Origin: Novosphingobium nitrogenifigens DSM 19370
GTDB lineage: Bacteria > Pseudomonadota > Alphaproteobacteria > Sphingomonadales > Sphingomonadaceae
Assembly: GCF_000192575.1 (NCBI RefSeq)
Contig: NZ_GL876926.1
Span: forward strand, 1,250,434 to 1,314,433
Direction: 5' to 3'
Length of the DNA: 64,000 bases
Notes under the pieces: generated by a model
The model's input: only the letters and a program-made list of their open reading frames with translations
Told to the model about the DNA's origin: nothing
The model's database searches: none
Shown here: piece by piece, positions 47,386 to 57,592 of the stretch
Layout of the letters: each line of letters begins with the position of its first letter
How positions within the stretch are numbered: position 1 is the stretch's first letter
Made by a program: the position numbers and the translations under genes

Positions 47386-48735
47386 TCAACGCATACGACC
47401 TTTCAGCTTGGCCTTCTTGATCAGGTCGCCGTACTGGTGCGCCAGCAGATGCGACTGGATCTGGGTAATGGTATCGACCGTAACGTTGACGACAATCAAC
47501 AGACTGGTGCCGCCAAAGAAAACAGTTCCCATCCCTGTCTCGGCCATGATCCACTCGGGCACAACACAGACAATGGTAATGTAGGCAGCGCCGAGCACGG
47601 TGATGCGGGTCAGCACATAATCGAGATAGTTCGCCGTGTTCTTGCCCGGACGAATGCCCGGAATGAACCCGCCGTTCCGCTTCAGGTTATCTGCGGTTTC
47701 CTCAGGATTGAAGACCACCGCAGTGTAGAAGAAGCTGAAAAAGATGATCCCGAGCGCATAAAGCAGCATGTAGGCCGGCTTGCCGTGCCCCAGGTACTGG
47801 TTCAGCGAAACGACGATCTTCCCGGCCATCGTGTCCGGAGAAATCGACTTGCCCGCAAGCTGCGTGATCGTCAGCGGCAGCAGCAACAGCGAGCTGGCGA
47901 AGATCGGAGGGATGACGCCTGCGGTGTTGAGCTTGAGCGGCAGGTGGCTGCGGTCCGCGGCCATCATGCCGTGCTGGGTCGCACGACGCGGATACTGGAT
48001 CAGCAAGCGGCGGGTCGCACGCTCCATGAAACAGATGAAAATGACGACGGCAACGAGCAGGATCATCACGCCGATAATGGCGAATGCATTGAGCTGTCCG
48101 GTACGCCCCTGTTCAAACAGGTTGCCGAAGAACTTCGGCATCTGCGCAACGATACCCGCCATGATGATCAGCGAGGTGCCGTTGCCGATCCCGCGCGAGG
48201 TGATCTGCTCACCCAGCCACAGCAGGAACATGGTCCCGCCGATCAGCGAAATGATGCAGATCGGATAGAACATCATCTCGGGCAGCACTTCGAGCTGATA
48301 GCCAACCGCGCCGCGTGCAATCGCCATGCCCTGCACGACCGTCAGGAACACCGCGCCATAGCGGGTGTACTGGTTGAGCTTCTTGCGCCCGGTCTCGCCT
48401 TCCTTCTTGTAGGCGGCAAGAGCGGGATGGAGCGAAGCAGCCAGCTGCACGACGATCGAGGCCGTGATGTAAGGCATCACGCCAAGCGCGATCAGCGAAT
48501 AGTTCTTGAGCGCGCCGCCCGAGAACATGTTCAGCAGATCGAGAATACCGCCGTTGGTCTGGTCGCTGAACGCCTTGAGCGCGGCCGGATTGATCCCGGG
48601 CAGCGGCACGAACGTCAGGAAACGGAAGACGATCAGCGCGCCGACCGTGAACCAGATCCGCTTGTGCAGCTCAGTCGCCTTCGAGAAATTCGACAGGTTG
48701 AGATTGCTGGCGATGTTGTCAGCGCGTGAAGCCAT
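47386..48735 (-). CDS. secY: Preprotein translocase subunit SecY
   Basis: A 449-residue ten-helix channel protein of the Sec translocon. Recognised from RIWFTVGALIVFRFLTFVPLPG at TM1, GALKNYSLIALGVMPYI at the plug region and the C-terminal THLLAHQYGDL-like tail (QSHLLAHQYGDL). It is preceded by a 155-base spacer from rplO that includes a hairpin. Confidence 0.97.
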   Translation of the reverse strand: MASRADNIASNLNLSNFSKATELHKRIWFTVGALIVFRFLTFVPLPGINPAALKAFSDQTNGGILDLLNMFSGGALKNYSLIALGVMPYITASIVVQLAASLHPALAAYKKEGETGRKKLNQYTRYGAVFLTVVQGMAIARGAVGYQLEVLPEMMFYPICIISLIGGTMFLLWLGEQITSRGIGNGTSLIIMAGIVAQMPKFFGNLFEQGRTGQLNAFAIIGVMILLVAVVIFICFMERATRRLLIQYPRRATQHGMMAADRSHLPLKLNTAGVIPPIFASSLLLLPLTITQLAGKSISPDTMAGKIVVSLNQYLGHGKPAYMLLYALGIIFFSFFYTAVVFNPEETADNLKRNGGFIPGIRPGKNTANYLDYVLTRITVLGAAYITIVCVVPEWIMAETGMGTVFFGGTSLLIVVNVTVDTITQIQSHLLAHQYGDLIKKAKLKGRMR

Positions 48736-48837
48736 GATCGAAACCGAAGCCTTTCGGACCCATTAGACACGTCGCGAGGGTGGCGTACTCTCCAAGAGCC
48801 CCCCACCAACGCATACCCCATCCAGCCAATATAGTGT

Positions 48838-48866
48838 GGGCGCAGGGATGCAACACCCCTGCGCCC
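48838..48866 (-). promoter_or_regulatory. Hairpin between rplO and secY
   Basis: GGGCGCAGGG and CCCTGCGCCC form a perfect 10-bp stem with a 9-base loop, 24 bases beyond the rplO stop on the minus strand. No T tract follows, so attenuation or transcript processing is more likely than full termination. Confidence 0.5.
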
Positions 48867-48890
48867 ATCACAAAGCCGGAAATCCCCGGA

Positions 48891-49370
48891 TCAGGCGGCC
48901 GGTTCGGCCTTAACGGTCACTTCGACAGCGCCGCCGAGCGCTTCAACGGCAGCCACGGCGCCCTTCGAAGCCCCGGCAACCTTGAAGCTGACCTTCGTGG
49001 TCAGCGCGCCCTTGGCAAGAAGACGCACGCCGTCCTTGCCGCCGCGCCCCAGGCCAGCGCCCTTGAGGGCTGCGTGATCGACCACGGCCGACACGTCGAG
49101 CTTGCCCGCGTCGATCGCCTTCTGGACGAGGCCGAGGTTCACTTCAGCATAGTCCTTGGCGAAGATGTTGTTGAAGCCGCGCTTCGGGATACGCATGTGA
49201 AGCGGCATCTGACCGCCTTCGAAGCCGTTCACCGATACGCCCGAACGTGCCTTGGCACCCTTCTGGCCGCGGCCGGCAGTCTTGCCCTTGCCCGAACCGA
49301 TACCACGGCCGACGCGGATACGGCCCTTGCGGGCGCCATTGTTGTCACGAATGTCGTTAAGCTTGGTCAT
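48891..49370 (-). CDS. rplO: 50S ribosomal protein L15
   Basis: A 159-residue large-subunit protein. The N-terminus [21 protein letters not shown] is the L15 signature, with the glycine-rich [18 protein letters not shown] following. A typical terminator structure separates it from rpmD, so it may have its own promoter between 49371 and 49460. Confidence 0.97.
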   Translation of the reverse strand: MTKLNDIRDNNGARKGRIRVGRGIGSGKGKTAGRGQKGAKARSGVSVNGFEGGQMPLHMRIPKRGFNNIFAKDYAEVNLGLVQKAIDAGKLDVSAVVDHAALKGAGLGRGGKDGVRLLAKGALTTKVSFKVAGASKGAVAAVEALGGAVEVTVKAEPAA

Positions 49371-49461
49371 GTTGCACTCGCTTTCGCTTTGAGTCGCGCT
49401 TGTAGGAAGGCGGCCCTTTAGCGGGGCAGGAGCACTTTGTCACCCCTCCCCGCCCCCAAAC

Positions 49462-49487
49462 AAAAAACCCCGACCTCGCGGCCGGGG
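49462..49487 (-). terminator. Rho-independent terminator between rpmD and rplO
   Basis: CCCCGGCC and GGTCGGGG (minus strand, one G-T pair) with loop GCGA, followed by TTTTTT. It lies 31 bases beyond the rpmD stop inside the ribosomal cluster. Confidence 0.75.
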
Positions 49488-49518
49488 CTCTTTGTGCCTG
49501 TCGACAGTGCCCGAAGGC

Positions 49519-49695
49519 TCAGTCGACGACCGCAACCAGGTGCGGGAGCTTGGCAATCGCGCCACGAACTTCGGCAGTGTCCTGAAGTTCGACGACACGA
49601 TTGAGCTTGTTGAGCCCCAGACCGATCAGGATCTTGCGCTGGTGCTCAGGACGGCGGATCGGCGAACCGACCTGCTTGATCTTGATAGTCGCCAT
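49519..49695 (-). CDS. rpmD: 50S ribosomal protein L30
   Basis: A 58-residue protein, too short for the usual ORF cut-off, read directly from the sequence. It contains [20 protein letters not shown] and [16 protein letters not shown], the L30 signature, and ends [10 protein letters not shown]. It begins six bases after rpsE. Confidence 0.96.
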   Translation of the reverse strand: MATIKIKQVGSPIRRPEHQRKILIGLGLNKLNRVVELQDTAEVRGAIAKLPHLVAVVD

Positions 49696-49701
49696 GGCAG
49701 C

Positions 49702-50418
49702 TTACTCCACGATGGCTTCGGCGGCGGCTTCAGCCTCCACCGGAGCAGCGCCGCCGCGACCGAGCAGGTCGGCGACCTTCTTGCCGCGACGCTGGGCAAC
49801 CGACTTCGGCGAAGTCTGTTCCTGCAGCGCGTCAAAAGTTGCGCGGATCATGTTGTAGGGGTTCGAGGTGCCGACCGACTTGGTCACCACGTCGTGAACA
49901 CCCAGGCTTTCGAAGACAGCGCGCATCGGACCACCGGCGATGATACCGGTACCCTGCGGAGCCGAACGGACGTTGACCTTGCCCGCACCGAAACGGCCCT
50001 TGCCGTCGTGGTGAAGCGTGCGGCCTTCCTTCAGCGGAACGCGGATCATCTTCTTCTTGGCCGAAGCGGTCGCCTTGGTGATGGCTTCGGGCACTTCGCG
50101 GGCCTTGCCGTGGCCGAAGCCAACGCGACCCTTGCCGTCACCGACCACGACGAGCGCGGCAAAGCCGAAGCGCTTACCACCCTTCACGGTCTTCGAGACG
50201 CGGTTGATGTGGACGAGCTTTTCGATCAGCTCCTCGCCACCTTCCTCGTCGTTGTTGCCACGACCACGACGGTCGCGGTCACCACGGCCACGGCCGCGTT
50301 CGCCACGCTCACCGCGTTCGCCACCACGGCCACGGCCACGGCCACGACCTTCGCGGCTTTCGGTAGGAGCCGTCGCCTCAACGGCGACTTCGCCTTCCAC
50401 AATGGTTTCGTCAGCCAT
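49702..50418 (-). CDS. rpsE: 30S ribosomal protein S5 with an RG-rich N-terminal extension
   Basis: A 238-residue S5, roughly 70 residues longer than the Escherichia coli protein. The core begins at about residue 62 ([23 protein letters not shown]) and includes [18 protein letters not shown]. Residues about 20-56 are an Arg/Gly-rich low-complexity segment ([20 protein letters not shown]) and there is also an Ala/Glu-rich C-terminal tail. Extended S5 proteins occur in sphingomonads; the purpose of the extension is unknown. Confidence 0.96.
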   Translation of the reverse strand: MADETIVEGEVAVEATAPTESREGRGRGRGRGGERGERGERGRGRGDRDRRGRGNNDEEGGEELIEKLVHINRVSKTVKGGKRFGFAALVVVGDGKGRVGFGHGKAREVPEAITKATASAKKKMIRVPLKEGRTLHHDGKGRFGAGKVNVRSAPQGTGIIAGGPMRAVFESLGVHDVVTKSVGTSNPYNMIRATFDALQEQTSPKSVAQRRGKKVADLLGRGGAAPVEAEAAAEAIVE

Positions 50419-50421
50419 GAC

Positions 50422-50772
50422 TTAGAACTCCAGCCCGCCTTCGCGGGCAGCGTCGGCCAGCGCCTTGACGCGACCATGGAACAGGAAACCGCCGCGATCG
50501 AACACGACAGCAGTGATGCCGGCGGCCTTGGCCTTCTCGGCAATATCCTTGCCAACCTTGACTGCAGCGTCGACGTTCGAACCGATCGACTTCTCGCCCT
50601 TCAGCAGCGTCGAGGAAGCAGCGAGCGTACGGCCCTGTGCGTCGTCGATGATCTGAGCGTAGATGTGACGGCCCGAGCGGTGCACCGACAGGCGGGGACG
50701 ACCGCCGGCACGCGCCTTGAGCGCAGTGCGGACACGGCGGCGGCGGCGATCGAAGAGAGACAGCTTGGCCAT
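50422..50772 (-). CDS. rplR: 50S ribosomal protein L18
   Basis: A 116-residue 5S-rRNA-binding protein. It shows [25 protein letters not shown] and the closing [24 protein letters not shown] pattern. Its start overlaps the rplF stop by one base (TAATG). Confidence 0.96.
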   Translation of the reverse strand: MAKLSLFDRRRRRVRTALKARAGGRPRLSVHRSGRHIYAQIIDDAQGRTLAASSTLLKGEKSIGSNVDAAVKVGKDIAEKAKAAGITAVVFDRGGFLFHGRVKALADAAREGGLEF

Positions 50773-51305
50773 TACTTCTTCTTCCCTTCCTTGCGGAAGA
50801 TGAACTCGCCGCGGTACTTGATACCCTTGCCCTTGTAGGGTTCGGGCTTGCGCCAGCGACGGATCTCGGCCGCAACCTGGCCGACCTTCTGCTTGTCGAT
50901 ACCCGAAATCAGGACCGTGGTGTTATCCGGGGTCTTGATTTCGATGCCTTCCGGCACGGCGAAATCCACGTCGTGGCTGTAGCCGAGCTGCAGCTTCAGG
51001 TTTGCACCCTGAGCCGTAGCACGATAGCCGACGCCGGTGATTTCAAGGGTCTTGGTGTACCCTTCGGTCACGCCGGTCATGAGGTTCGAAACCAGCGTAC
51101 GCTGCATGCCCCAAAAGGCACGGGCGCGCTTGGTGTCGTTGGCGGGCTGCACAGAGATCGAACCATCTTCGATGGCATAGGTGATCTCGTCGGCAAGCGT
51201 CAGCGTGAGAGTGCCCTTCGGGCCCTTCACGGTCAGCTGGCCGTTGGCGATATCGGCGCTCACCCCAGCGGGGATCGCAACCGGCTTCTTGCCGATGCGG
51301 CTCAT
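50772..51305 (-). CDS. rplF: 50S ribosomal protein L6
   Basis: A 177-residue protein, the normal length. It starts [14 protein letters not shown] and carries the C-terminal signature [14 protein letters not shown]. One-base overlaps with rpsH and rplR show tight coupling. Confidence 0.97.
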   Translation of the reverse strand: MSRIGKKPVAIPAGVSADIANGQLTVKGPKGTLTLTLADEITYAIEDGSISVQPANDTKRARAFWGMQRTLVSNLMTGVTEGYTKTLEITGVGYRATAQGANLKLQLGYSHDVDFAVPEGIEIKTPDNTTVLISGIDKQKVGQVAAEIRRWRKPEPYKGKGIKYRGEFIFRKEGKKK

Positions 51306-51700
51306 CAGAACACCTCCGCCAGGACTTCGCCGCCGACGTTCGCGGCGCGAGCTTCGGCATCCGAAAGCACGCCACGCGGAGTGGAGACGATGGTGATGCC
51401 AAGGCCGTTACGGACGATCGGCAGTTCCTTCGAACCGGAATAGACGCGGCGGCCCGGCTTCGATACGCGAGCAACATGCTTGATCGCGGGCTGGCCTTCG
51501 AAATACTTCAGCTCGATACGCAGCTGCGGGTGAACACCGGTGGTGTCTTCCGAAAAGCCGCGAATGTAACCTTCACGCTGAAGGACTTCGAGCACGTGCG
51601 CACGCAGCTTCGACGCGGGCGAAAGAACAGAGTCCTTCTTCGCGCGCTGGCCGTTGCGGATACGGGTGAGCATATCACCCAGGGGGTCGGTCAATGCCAT
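51305..51700 (-). CDS. rpsH: 30S ribosomal protein S8
   Basis: A 131-residue protein recognised from [14 protein letters not shown] and the C-terminal [20 protein letters not shown]. In E. coli S8 represses the spc operon, but no matching mRNA site was looked for successfully here. Confidence 0.97.
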   Translation of the reverse strand: MALTDPLGDMLTRIRNGQRAKKDSVLSPASKLRAHVLEVLQREGYIRGFSEDTTGVHPQLRIELKYFEGQPAIKHVARVSKPGRRVYSGSKELPIVRNGLGITIVSTPRGVLSDAEARAANVGGEVLAEVF

Positions 51701-51710
51701 CGCTCTATCC

Positions 51711-52016
51711 TTACCAGCTCGACTTGGTCACGCCGGGGATCAGCCCCTTGTTGGCGAGATCGCGAAGCTCGATGCGGCAGAGGCCGAACTTGCGATAGTA
51801 GCCGCGCGGACGGCCGGTGGTGTTGCAGCGGTTGCGAATCCGGGTCGGATTCGAGTTACGCGGCAGTTCAGCCATCTTCAGGCGCGCAATCAGACGCTCG
51901 GTTTCCTCGAGCGACTCGTCGGCAGCCTGGGCCTTGAGAGCGGCATACTTGGCCGCATACTTTTCAACGAGCTTCTTACGACGCTCGTTCTTGTTGATCG
52001 AACTCAGTTTCGCCAT
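51711..52016 (-). CDS. rpsN: 30S ribosomal protein S14
   Basis: A 101-residue long-form S14 without the zinc CxxC pairs of the short form. The signature [20 protein letters not shown] is followed by [16 protein letters not shown]. Ten bases separate it from rpsH. Confidence 0.97.
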   Translation of the reverse strand: MAKLSSINKNERRKKLVEKYAAKYAALKAQAADESLEETERLIARLKMAELPRNSNPTRIRNRCNTTGRPRGYYRKFGLCRIELRDLANKGLIPGVTKSSW

Positions 52017-52045
52017 GGACTTAAGCTCTTCTTGTCAGAATGGCC

Positions 52046-52627
52046 TCAGGCAGCCTGCGCCTGTTCGGCGGCATCCTGGGGGAAAGGGAAACCGAAGAGG
52101 CGCAGCAGTTCGCGCGCTTCGTCATCGGTCTTGGCAGAGGTGGTGACGATGATGTCGAGGCCACGCACCTTGTCGATCTGATCGTAGCTGATCTCAGGGA
52201 AAATGATCTGTTCCTTGAGACCCATCGCATAGTTGCCGCGACCGTCGAACGACTTCGGGTTGAGACCGCGGAAGTCGCGGATGCGGGGCATCGCGATGGT
52301 GATCAGGCGATCGAGGAATTCGTACATGCGTTCACGGCGCAGAGTGACCTTGCAACCGATGGGCATGCCTTCACGCAGCTTGAACTGCGCGATCGACTTC
52401 TTCGCCTTGGTGATGACCGGCTTCTGACCAGCGATCTTTTCCATTTCGGCAGCGGCAGTCTGGACCTTCTTCTTGTCCTGGCTGGCTTCACCGACGCCCA
52501 TGTTGAGCGTGATCTTTTCGATCTTGGGAATTTCGAGCGCGTTCTTGTAGCCGAACTTCGCCTGCATCGCCTGAGCGATTTCGACGTCGTACTTGCCCTT
52601 CAGGCGCGGAACGTACTTGTCAGCCAT
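52046..52627 (-). CDS. rplE: 50S ribosomal protein L5
   Basis: A 193-residue 5S-rRNA-binding protein with [18 protein letters not shown] near the start and [17 protein letters not shown] near the end. It overlaps rplX by eight bases. The C-terminal [14 protein letters not shown] tail is slightly longer than usual. Confidence 0.97.
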   Translation of the reverse strand: MADKYVPRLKGKYDVEIAQAMQAKFGYKNALEIPKIEKITLNMGVGEASQDKKKVQTAAAEMEKIAGQKPVITKAKKSIAQFKLREGMPIGCKVTLRRERMYEFLDRLITIAMPRIRDFRGLNPKSFDGRGNYAMGLKEQIIFPEISYDQIDKVRGLDIIVTTSAKTDDEARELLRLFGFPFPQDAAEQAQAA

Positions 52628-52937
52628 CGATCGTCTCCCCGGACTTCACGGCCACGCGGACCTTCTTGCCGTCCTTGATTTCGAAGCGCACGCGGGTCGG
52701 CTTGCCGTCCTTGTCGGCAACGGCAACCTTCGAAACGTGCAGCGGAGCTTCGAAACGATCGAGACCACCCTGCGGGTTCTGCTGGCTCGGCTTGCGGTGA
52801 CGGGTCGCGATGTTCACGCCACCGACCACAACCTTGTCTTCCTTGGGAAGAACCTGAAGAACAGTGCCGGTACGGCCCTTGTCCTTGCCCGAACGAACGA
52901 CGACGCTGTCGCCCTTCTTGATCTTGGCGGCGCCCAT
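52620..52937 (-). CDS. rplX: 50S ribosomal protein L24
   Basis: A 105-residue KOW-domain protein ([20 protein letters not shown]) that helps start 50S assembly. ATG 52937 overlaps the rplN stop by one base; in-frame sequence further upstream is a shadow of rplN. Confidence 0.96.
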   Translation of the reverse strand: MGAAKIKKGDSVVVRSGKDKGRTGTVLQVLPKEDKVVVGGVNIATRHRKPSQQNPQGGLDRFEAPLHVSKVAVADKDGKPTRVRFEIKDGKKVRVAVKSGETIDG

Positions 52938-53305
52938 TAGAGCACCTCCGGAGCAAGGCTGATGATCTTCATGAAGCCCTTGCCGCGAAGTTCGCGGACC
53001 ACGGGGCCAAAGATACGGGTGCCGATGGGCTCTTCGTTCTTGCCGACCAGAACGGCGGCATTGGTGTCGAAGCGAATGACGCTGCCGTCGGGACGACGGA
53101 CGTCCTTCTTGGTGCGCACGATCACCGCACGGTGAACGTCGCCCTTCTTGACGCGAGCACGGGGCTGCGCTTCCTTCACCGACACCACGATGATGTCGCC
53201 GACGCCGGCAAAGCGACGCTTCGACCCGCCCAGCACCTTGATGCACTGGACGCGCTTCGCGCCGCTGTTGTCAGCGACGTCGAGGTTGGATTGCATCTGG
53301 ATCAT
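52937..53305 (-). CDS. rplN: 50S ribosomal protein L14
   Basis: A 122-residue protein, starting [20 protein letters not shown] and ending [11 protein letters not shown]. It is preceded by the longest spacer within the spc part of the cluster (198 bases to rpsQ), suggesting a processing point or additional promoter. Confidence 0.97.
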   Translation of the reverse strand: MIQMQSNLDVADNSGAKRVQCIKVLGGSKRRFAGVGDIIVVSVKEAQPRARVKKGDVHRAVIVRTKKDVRRPDGSVIRFDTNAAVLVGKNEEPIGTRIFGPVVRELRGKGFMKIISLAPEVL

Positions 53306-53468
53306 TGATCCGGTTCCTTCTCACTGGCTTGCCGGAACCAGTCCGGCAGTTCCAAAACTCTCTAGGCCTACGGCGCCGGTCCTCTTCCCCAACCGTGTCC
53401 CCAGGTCAAGTCCTAATTGGACTAAACCCAAAGATCCCGGGCGGGAAAGAGAGCCGGCGCCGCCATCC

Positions 53469-53494
53469 CGAAACCCACCCGAAGGTGGGTTTCG
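53469..53494 (-). promoter_or_regulatory. UUCG-capped hairpin between rpsQ and rplN
   Basis: An 11-bp perfect stem (CGAAACCCACC / GGTGGGTTTCG) closed on the minus strand by the very stable TTCG tetraloop. It begins 9 bases after the rpsQ stop. No T tract follows. Confidence 0.6.
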
Positions 53495-53503
53495 AAAATG
53501 CCA

Positions 53504-53773
53504 TCAGATGTCGGCTTCGATCGCGGCCGTCTTACCGGCCTGAACGCGATCAACCACCTTCCAGGTCTTCTGCTTCGAATAGGGAGCAGTTTCCTCGATG
53601 CGGACCGTTTCACCCAGACGATAGGTGTTGGCTTCGTCGTGGGCGTGGTACTTCTTCGAGCGACGGATGATCTTCCCGTAAAGCGGGTGCTTCATCTTGC
53701 GCTCGACCTTGACCACCACGGTCTTGTCATTCTTGTCGGAAACCACGGTCCCGATCAGGATACGCTTGGGCAC
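53504..53773 (-). CDS. rpsQ: 30S ribosomal protein S17
   Basis: An 89-residue protein with [19 protein letters not shown] and [20 protein letters not shown], the S17 signature. It is the last gene before the hairpin-containing spacer. Confidence 0.97.
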   Translation of the reverse strand: MPKRILIGTVVSDKNDKTVVVKVERKMKHPLYGKIIRRSKKYHAHDEANTYRLGETVRIEETAPYSKQKTWKVVDRVQAGKTAAIEADI

Positions 53774-53784
53774 GTCGGTTCTCC

Positions 53785-53991
53785 TCAGGCCTTGCCGGCG
53801 CCCGACCGTTCGGTCTGCAGCGTCTTGATGCGGGCAATCTGGCGACGCACTTCACGAATGCGGGCCGGACGTTCCAGCTGGTTGGTTGCAGCCTGGAACC
53901 GCAGGTTGAACTGTTCGCGCTTCAGTTCGGCGAGATCAGCGGAAAGCTGGTCGTCGCTCTTGACGCGCAGGTCTTCGAACTTGGCCATCAT
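53785..53991 (-). CDS. rpmC: 50S ribosomal protein L29
   Basis: A 68-residue helical-hairpin protein ([20 protein letters not shown], then [20 protein letters not shown]). It neighbours the exit tunnel with L23. Spacing is nine bases to rplP and eleven to rpsQ. Confidence 0.96.
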   Translation of the reverse strand: MMAKFEDLRVKSDDQLSADLAELKREQFNLRFQAATNQLERPARIREVRRQIARIKTLQTERSGAGKA

Positions 53992-54000
53992 CTTTCCTCC

Positions 54001-54435
54001 TTACTCGCCGCCAAGGTGCGAGGTGTCGCCCAGGCGAGCGACAACCTTGGTCTTGATCGGCAGCTTCATCGCTGCACGGCTGAAAGCTTCAGCCGCGAGC
54101 GGACCGGGCACGCCATCCAGCTCGAACAGGATCTTGCCGGGCTTCACACGAGCCGCCCAGTATTCGATCGAGCCCTTGCCCTTGCCCTGACGGACTTCGG
54201 CGGGCTTCTTCGAAACCGGAAGGTCGGGGAACACGCGGATCCACAGACGGCCCTGACGGCGAATGTGACGGGTGATCGCACGACGAGCCGCTTCGATCTG
54301 GCGCGCGGTGACACGTTCCGGTTCCAGGGCCTTGAGGCCGTAGGAACCGAAGTTGAGGTCGGTGCCGCCCTTGGCGTTGCCGTGGAGACGGCCCTTGAAC
54401 GCCTTGCGGAACTTGGTCTTCTTGGGTTGCAACAT
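54001..54435 (-). CDS. rplP: 50S ribosomal protein L16
   Basis: A 144-residue protein recognised by [20 protein letters not shown] and [21 protein letters not shown]. Length is close to the family norm. Confidence 0.97.
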   Translation of the reverse strand: MLQPKKTKFRKAFKGRLHGNAKGGTDLNFGSYGLKALEPERVTARQIEAARRAITRHIRRQGRLWIRVFPDLPVSKKPAEVRQGKGKGSIEYWAARVKPGKILFELDGVPGPLAAEAFSRAAMKLPIKTKVVARLGDTSHLGGE

Positions 54436-54453
54436 GGTCGCTTACCTTATCCC

Positions 54454-55149
54454 TCAGCGCGACGGACGCACACCCGAGGTCTGAGCCTCGAGCATGAGGC
54501 GATCCTGCGCCAACGGGTCGTGACCCAGGATTTCGCCCTTGAAGATCCAGGTCTTGATGCCGATCACGCCATAGGCGGTGTGGGCTTCGGCTTCGGCGTA
54601 GTCGATGTTCGCACGCAGGGTGTGCAGCGGAACGCGACCTTCACGGTACCATTCGACGCGGGCGATTTCCGCACCGCCCAGACGGCCACCGCAGGTGATC
54701 TTGATGCCTTCGGCACCAAGACGCAGAGCCGACTGAACGGCACGCTTCATCGCGCGACGGAAAGCGACGCGACGGACGAGCTGGTCGGCAATGCCCTGAG
54801 CGACGAGCTTGGCGTCGATTTCCGGCTTGCGGATTTCAACGATGTTCAGCTTCACGTCGCTGGCGGTGAGCGTCGAAAGCTTCGCGCGAAGCTTTTCGAT
54901 GTCAGCGCCCTTCTTGCCGATGATGACGCCCGGACGAGCGGCATAGATCGACACGCGGCACACCTTGGCGGGACGTTCGATCACCACCTTCGAGATCGCT
55001 GCCTGGGGCAGCTTCTCGACGATGTACTTACGAATCGTCAGGTCTTCCTTGAGGAGCTGCGCATAGCTGCGGCCTTCGGCGAACCAGCGGCTGTCCCAGG
55101 TGCGGTTGATCTGCAGACGCAGACCGATCGGGTTGGTCTTGTGACCCAT
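54454..55149 (-). CDS. rpsC: 30S ribosomal protein S3
   Basis: A 231-residue protein starting [20 protein letters not shown], with the KH motif [17 protein letters not shown] and the C-terminal [13 protein letters not shown]. It starts three bases after rplV ends. Confidence 0.97.
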   Translation of the reverse strand: MGHKTNPIGLRLQINRTWDSRWFAEGRSYAQLLKEDLTIRKYIVEKLPQAAISKVVIERPAKVCRVSIYAARPGVIIGKKGADIEKLRAKLSTLTASDVKLNIVEIRKPEIDAKLVAQGIADQLVRRVAFRRAMKRAVQSALRLGAEGIKITCGGRLGGAEIARVEWYREGRVPLHTLRANIDYAEAEAHTAYGVIGIKTWIFKGEILGHDPLAQDRLMLEAQTSGVRPSR

Positions 55150-55152
55150 GGA

Positions 55153-55530
55153 TCAGGCCTCCTCAACTTCGCGGACGACGATCCGCAGCCGCGAGAACGG
55201 CTTGAGGATCCGGGTCGACTTGCCGCGACCACGGGTGTGGAAGCGCTTCATCGTGATCGACTTGCCGACGCTGGCTTCGGCGACGACCAGAGCGTCGACG
55301 TCCAGGTTGTGGTTGTTTTCCGCGTTGGCGATCGCCGAAGCGAGCACCTTGCGCGCATCAACAGCCATCGCCTTCTTCGAGAAGGAGAGAATGTTGAGGG
55401 CCTCTTCGGCCGACTTGCCGCGGATCAGGGCAGCAACAAGGTTGAGCTTCTGGGCAGAACCACGGATCGTGGTACCGACCGCCAGCGCTTCCTTGTCACC
55501 GACACGGCGGGGAGCTGCAGGCTTGCTCAT
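55153..55530 (-). CDS. rplV: 50S ribosomal protein L22
   Basis: A 125-residue tunnel-lining protein ([27 protein letters not shown]-like loop [14 protein letters not shown]). Its start overlaps the rpsS stop by one base. Confidence 0.97.
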   Translation of the reverse strand: MSKPAAPRRVGDKEALAVGTTIRGSAQKLNLVAALIRGKSAEEALNILSFSKKAMAVDARKVLASAIANAENNHNLDVDALVVAEASVGKSITMKRFHTRGRGKSTRILKPFSRLRIVVREVEEA

Positions 55531-55808
55531 CAGCGCTTGCCCTTCTTGTCAGCGGCGTGCCCAGGGAAAGTGCGCGTGGGCGCAAATTCACCGAGCTTGT
55601 GGCCGACCATCTCTTCACTAACGGAGACGGGGATGAACTTGTGTCCGTTGTAGACGTTGAACGTCAGACCAACGAACTGCGGAATGATGGTCGAACGACG
55701 CGACCAAGTCTTGATCGGAGCCGCGCGGGGACCGGCATCCTGAGCCACTTCGGCCTTCTTCAGGAGATGCAGGTCGACGAAGGGGCCCTTCCAGACGGAA
55801 CGTGCCAT
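55530..55808 (-). CDS. rpsS: 30S ribosomal protein S19
   Basis: A 92-residue protein ([39 protein letters not shown]). Six bases separate it from rplB. Confidence 0.97.
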   Translation of the reverse strand: MARSVWKGPFVDLHLLKKAEVAQDAGPRAAPIKTWSRRSTIIPQFVGLTFNVYNGHKFIPVSVSEEMVGHKLGEFAPTRTFPGHAADKKGKR

Positions 55809-55814
55809 GGGGTC

Positions 55815-56651
55815 TTACCTCTTCTTCTTCGCGTGGCGCGAACGGATGATCATCTTGTCCGTGCGCTTGTTGTGACGGGTACGGGCGCCCTTCGTGGGCT
55901 TGCCCCACGGAGTCACCGGATGACGGCCACCCGAAGTGCGGCCTTCACCACCACCGTGCGGGTGGTCGACCGGGTTCTTGGCGACACCGCGAGTCAGCGG
56001 ACGACGACCCAGCCAGCGGTTACGACCCGCCTTCGCCAGGTTCTGGTTCGAGTTGTCGGGGTTCGACACGGCACCGACGGTGCCCATGCAGTCACCGCGC
56101 AGGTAGCGCTGCTCGCCCGAGTTCAGACGAACGATGACCATGCCGCGGTCACGACCGACGAGCTGGACATAGGTGCCTGCCGAACGAGCGATCTGACCGC
56201 CCTTGCCCGGCTTCATCTCGACGTTGTGCACGATCGTGCCGACCGGCATCTGCGACAGAAGCATCGCGTTGCCGGGCTTCACGTCGGTCTTTTCACCGGC
56301 GACGACGACGTCACCGACAGCAAGACGCTGCGGAGCGAGGATGTAAGCCTGCTCACCGTCTTCGTACTTCACGAGAGCGATGAACGCGGTGCGGTTCGGA
56401 TCGTATTCGAGCCGTTCGACGGTCGCAGGAACGTTCCACTTACGACGCTTGAAGTCGATGAAGCGGTACTTCTGCTTGTGACCGCCCGCGATACCGCGGC
56501 TGGTCACGTGACCCTTGTTGTTGCGGCCACCGGTCTTGGACTTGCCTTCAGTCAGCGCCTTGACCGGCTTGCCCTTCCACAGCGTCGACTTGTCGACGAG
56601 GACCAGGCCGCGCCGTGCGGGGCTGGTCGGGTTGTAGCTCTTGAGTGCCAT
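55815..56651 (-). CDS. rplB: 50S ribosomal protein L2
   Basis: A 278-residue protein; signatures are the N-terminal [19 protein letters not shown] and the peptidyl-transferase-proximal [20 protein letters not shown] with the conserved histidine. Confidence 0.97.
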   Translation of the reverse strand: MALKSYNPTSPARRGLVLVDKSTLWKGKPVKALTEGKSKTGGRNNKGHVTSRGIAGGHKQKYRFIDFKRRKWNVPATVERLEYDPNRTAFIALVKYEDGEQAYILAPQRLAVGDVVVAGEKTDVKPGNAMLLSQMPVGTIVHNVEMKPGKGGQIARSAGTYVQLVGRDRGMVIVRLNSGEQRYLRGDCMGTVGAVSNPDNSNQNLAKAGRNRWLGRRPLTRGVAKNPVDHPHGGGEGRTSGGRHPVTPWGKPTKGARTRHNKRTDKMIIRSRHAKKKR

Positions 56652-56667
56652 GGTTCTTCTACCCGCC

Positions 56668-56973
56668 TCAGATACCGCTGGTCACGTCGATCGTCTGGCC
56701 AGCAGCCAGAGTCACGACGGCCTTCTTGACGTCGGAGCGACGGTAGGGCTTGCCCTTCCAGCGCTTGGTCTTGCCCTTCTGCGTCAAGGTATTCACCGCA
56801 GCGACCTTCACATCGTAGATCGCTTCGATCGCAGCCTTGATCTGGGGCTTGGTCGCGCTTTCAGCGACCTTGAAGACAACGGCGTTGTGCTCGGAAAGCA
56901 GCGTCGCCTTTTCGGTGATGTGGGGAGCCACGATCACGTCATAGTGCCGCGTGTCGATTGCGTCCTTAGCCAT
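56668..56973 (-). CDS. rplW: 50S ribosomal protein L23
   Basis: A 101-residue protein ([37 protein letters not shown]). ATG 56973 overlaps the rplD stop by eight bases; the longer open frame upstream is a shadow of rplD. Confidence 0.96.
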   Translation of the reverse strand: MAKDAIDTRHYDVIVAPHITEKATLLSEHNAVVFKVAESATKPQIKAAIEAIYDVKVAAVNTLTQKGKTKRWKGKPYRRSDVKKAVVTLAAGQTIDVTSGI

Positions 56974-57589
56974 TGAAACGCGCCTCCAGCTTTTCGACCG
57001 CCGCGCGGGTGAGCACCAGCGTATCATGCTTCAGGATGTCGTAGACGTTGGCGCCGATGGCGGGCAGCACGTTCACGCCGACGATGTTGCGAGCTGCGCG
57101 AGCGAAACCTTCGTTCACCGCTTCGCCGTCAACGACGAGCACCTTCTTGCCGAAGCCCGCCTTGGCGAACTTGCCGACAAGAACCTTGGTCTTGGCGTCA
57201 GCGAGATCGAGCGTGTCGACAACCACAAGACCGGTCTTGGCCTTGGCCGAGAGAGCCATCTTGAGACCCAGCGCGCGGACCTTCTTGTTCAGCGAGATAT
57301 TGAACTCGCGAACGCGCGGACCGTGAGCCTTACCACCGCCGATGAAGACGGGAGCCTTGCGGTCACCGTGACGAGCCGTACCGCCGCCCTTCTGGCGACC
57401 GAACTTCTTGCCGGTGCGAGCAACGTCACTGCGTTCACGCGCCTTGCGGGCGATGCCACGACGGTTTTCAAGCTGCCAGGTAACGACGCGATGCAGGATG
57501 TCAGCGCGCGGTTCGAGACCGAACACGGCATCCGAAAGTTCGACGTCGCCAGCGGCAGTTCCGTCCAGAGTGAGGACCTGAACCTTCAC
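56966..57589 (-). CDS. rplD: 50S ribosomal protein L4
   Basis: A 207-residue protein with the tunnel loop region [21 protein letters not shown]. In E. coli L4 autoregulates the S10 operon; whether the leader before rplC has such a role here is unknown. Three bases separate it from rplC. Confidence 0.97.
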   Translation of the reverse strand: MKVQVLTLDGTAAGDVELSDAVFGLEPRADILHRVVTWQLENRRGIARKARERSDVARTGKKFGRQKGGGTARHGDRKAPVFIGGGKAHGPRVREFNISLNKKVRALGLKMALSAKAKTGLVVVDTLDLADAKTKVLVGKFAKAGFGKKVLVVDGEAVNEGFARAARNIVGVNVLPAIGANVYDILKHDTLVLTRAAVEKLEARFNG

Positions 57590-57592
57590 GAC

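Noticed and set aside
46339..48729. A 796-codon plus-strand frame over the SRPBCC, adk and secY genes
   Set aside because: Antisense to conserved housekeeping genes; no signature.
50241..50350. A CCACGG-type DNA repeat array
   Set aside because: It is the coding sequence for the Arg/Gly-rich extension of S5 and not a separate repeat locus.
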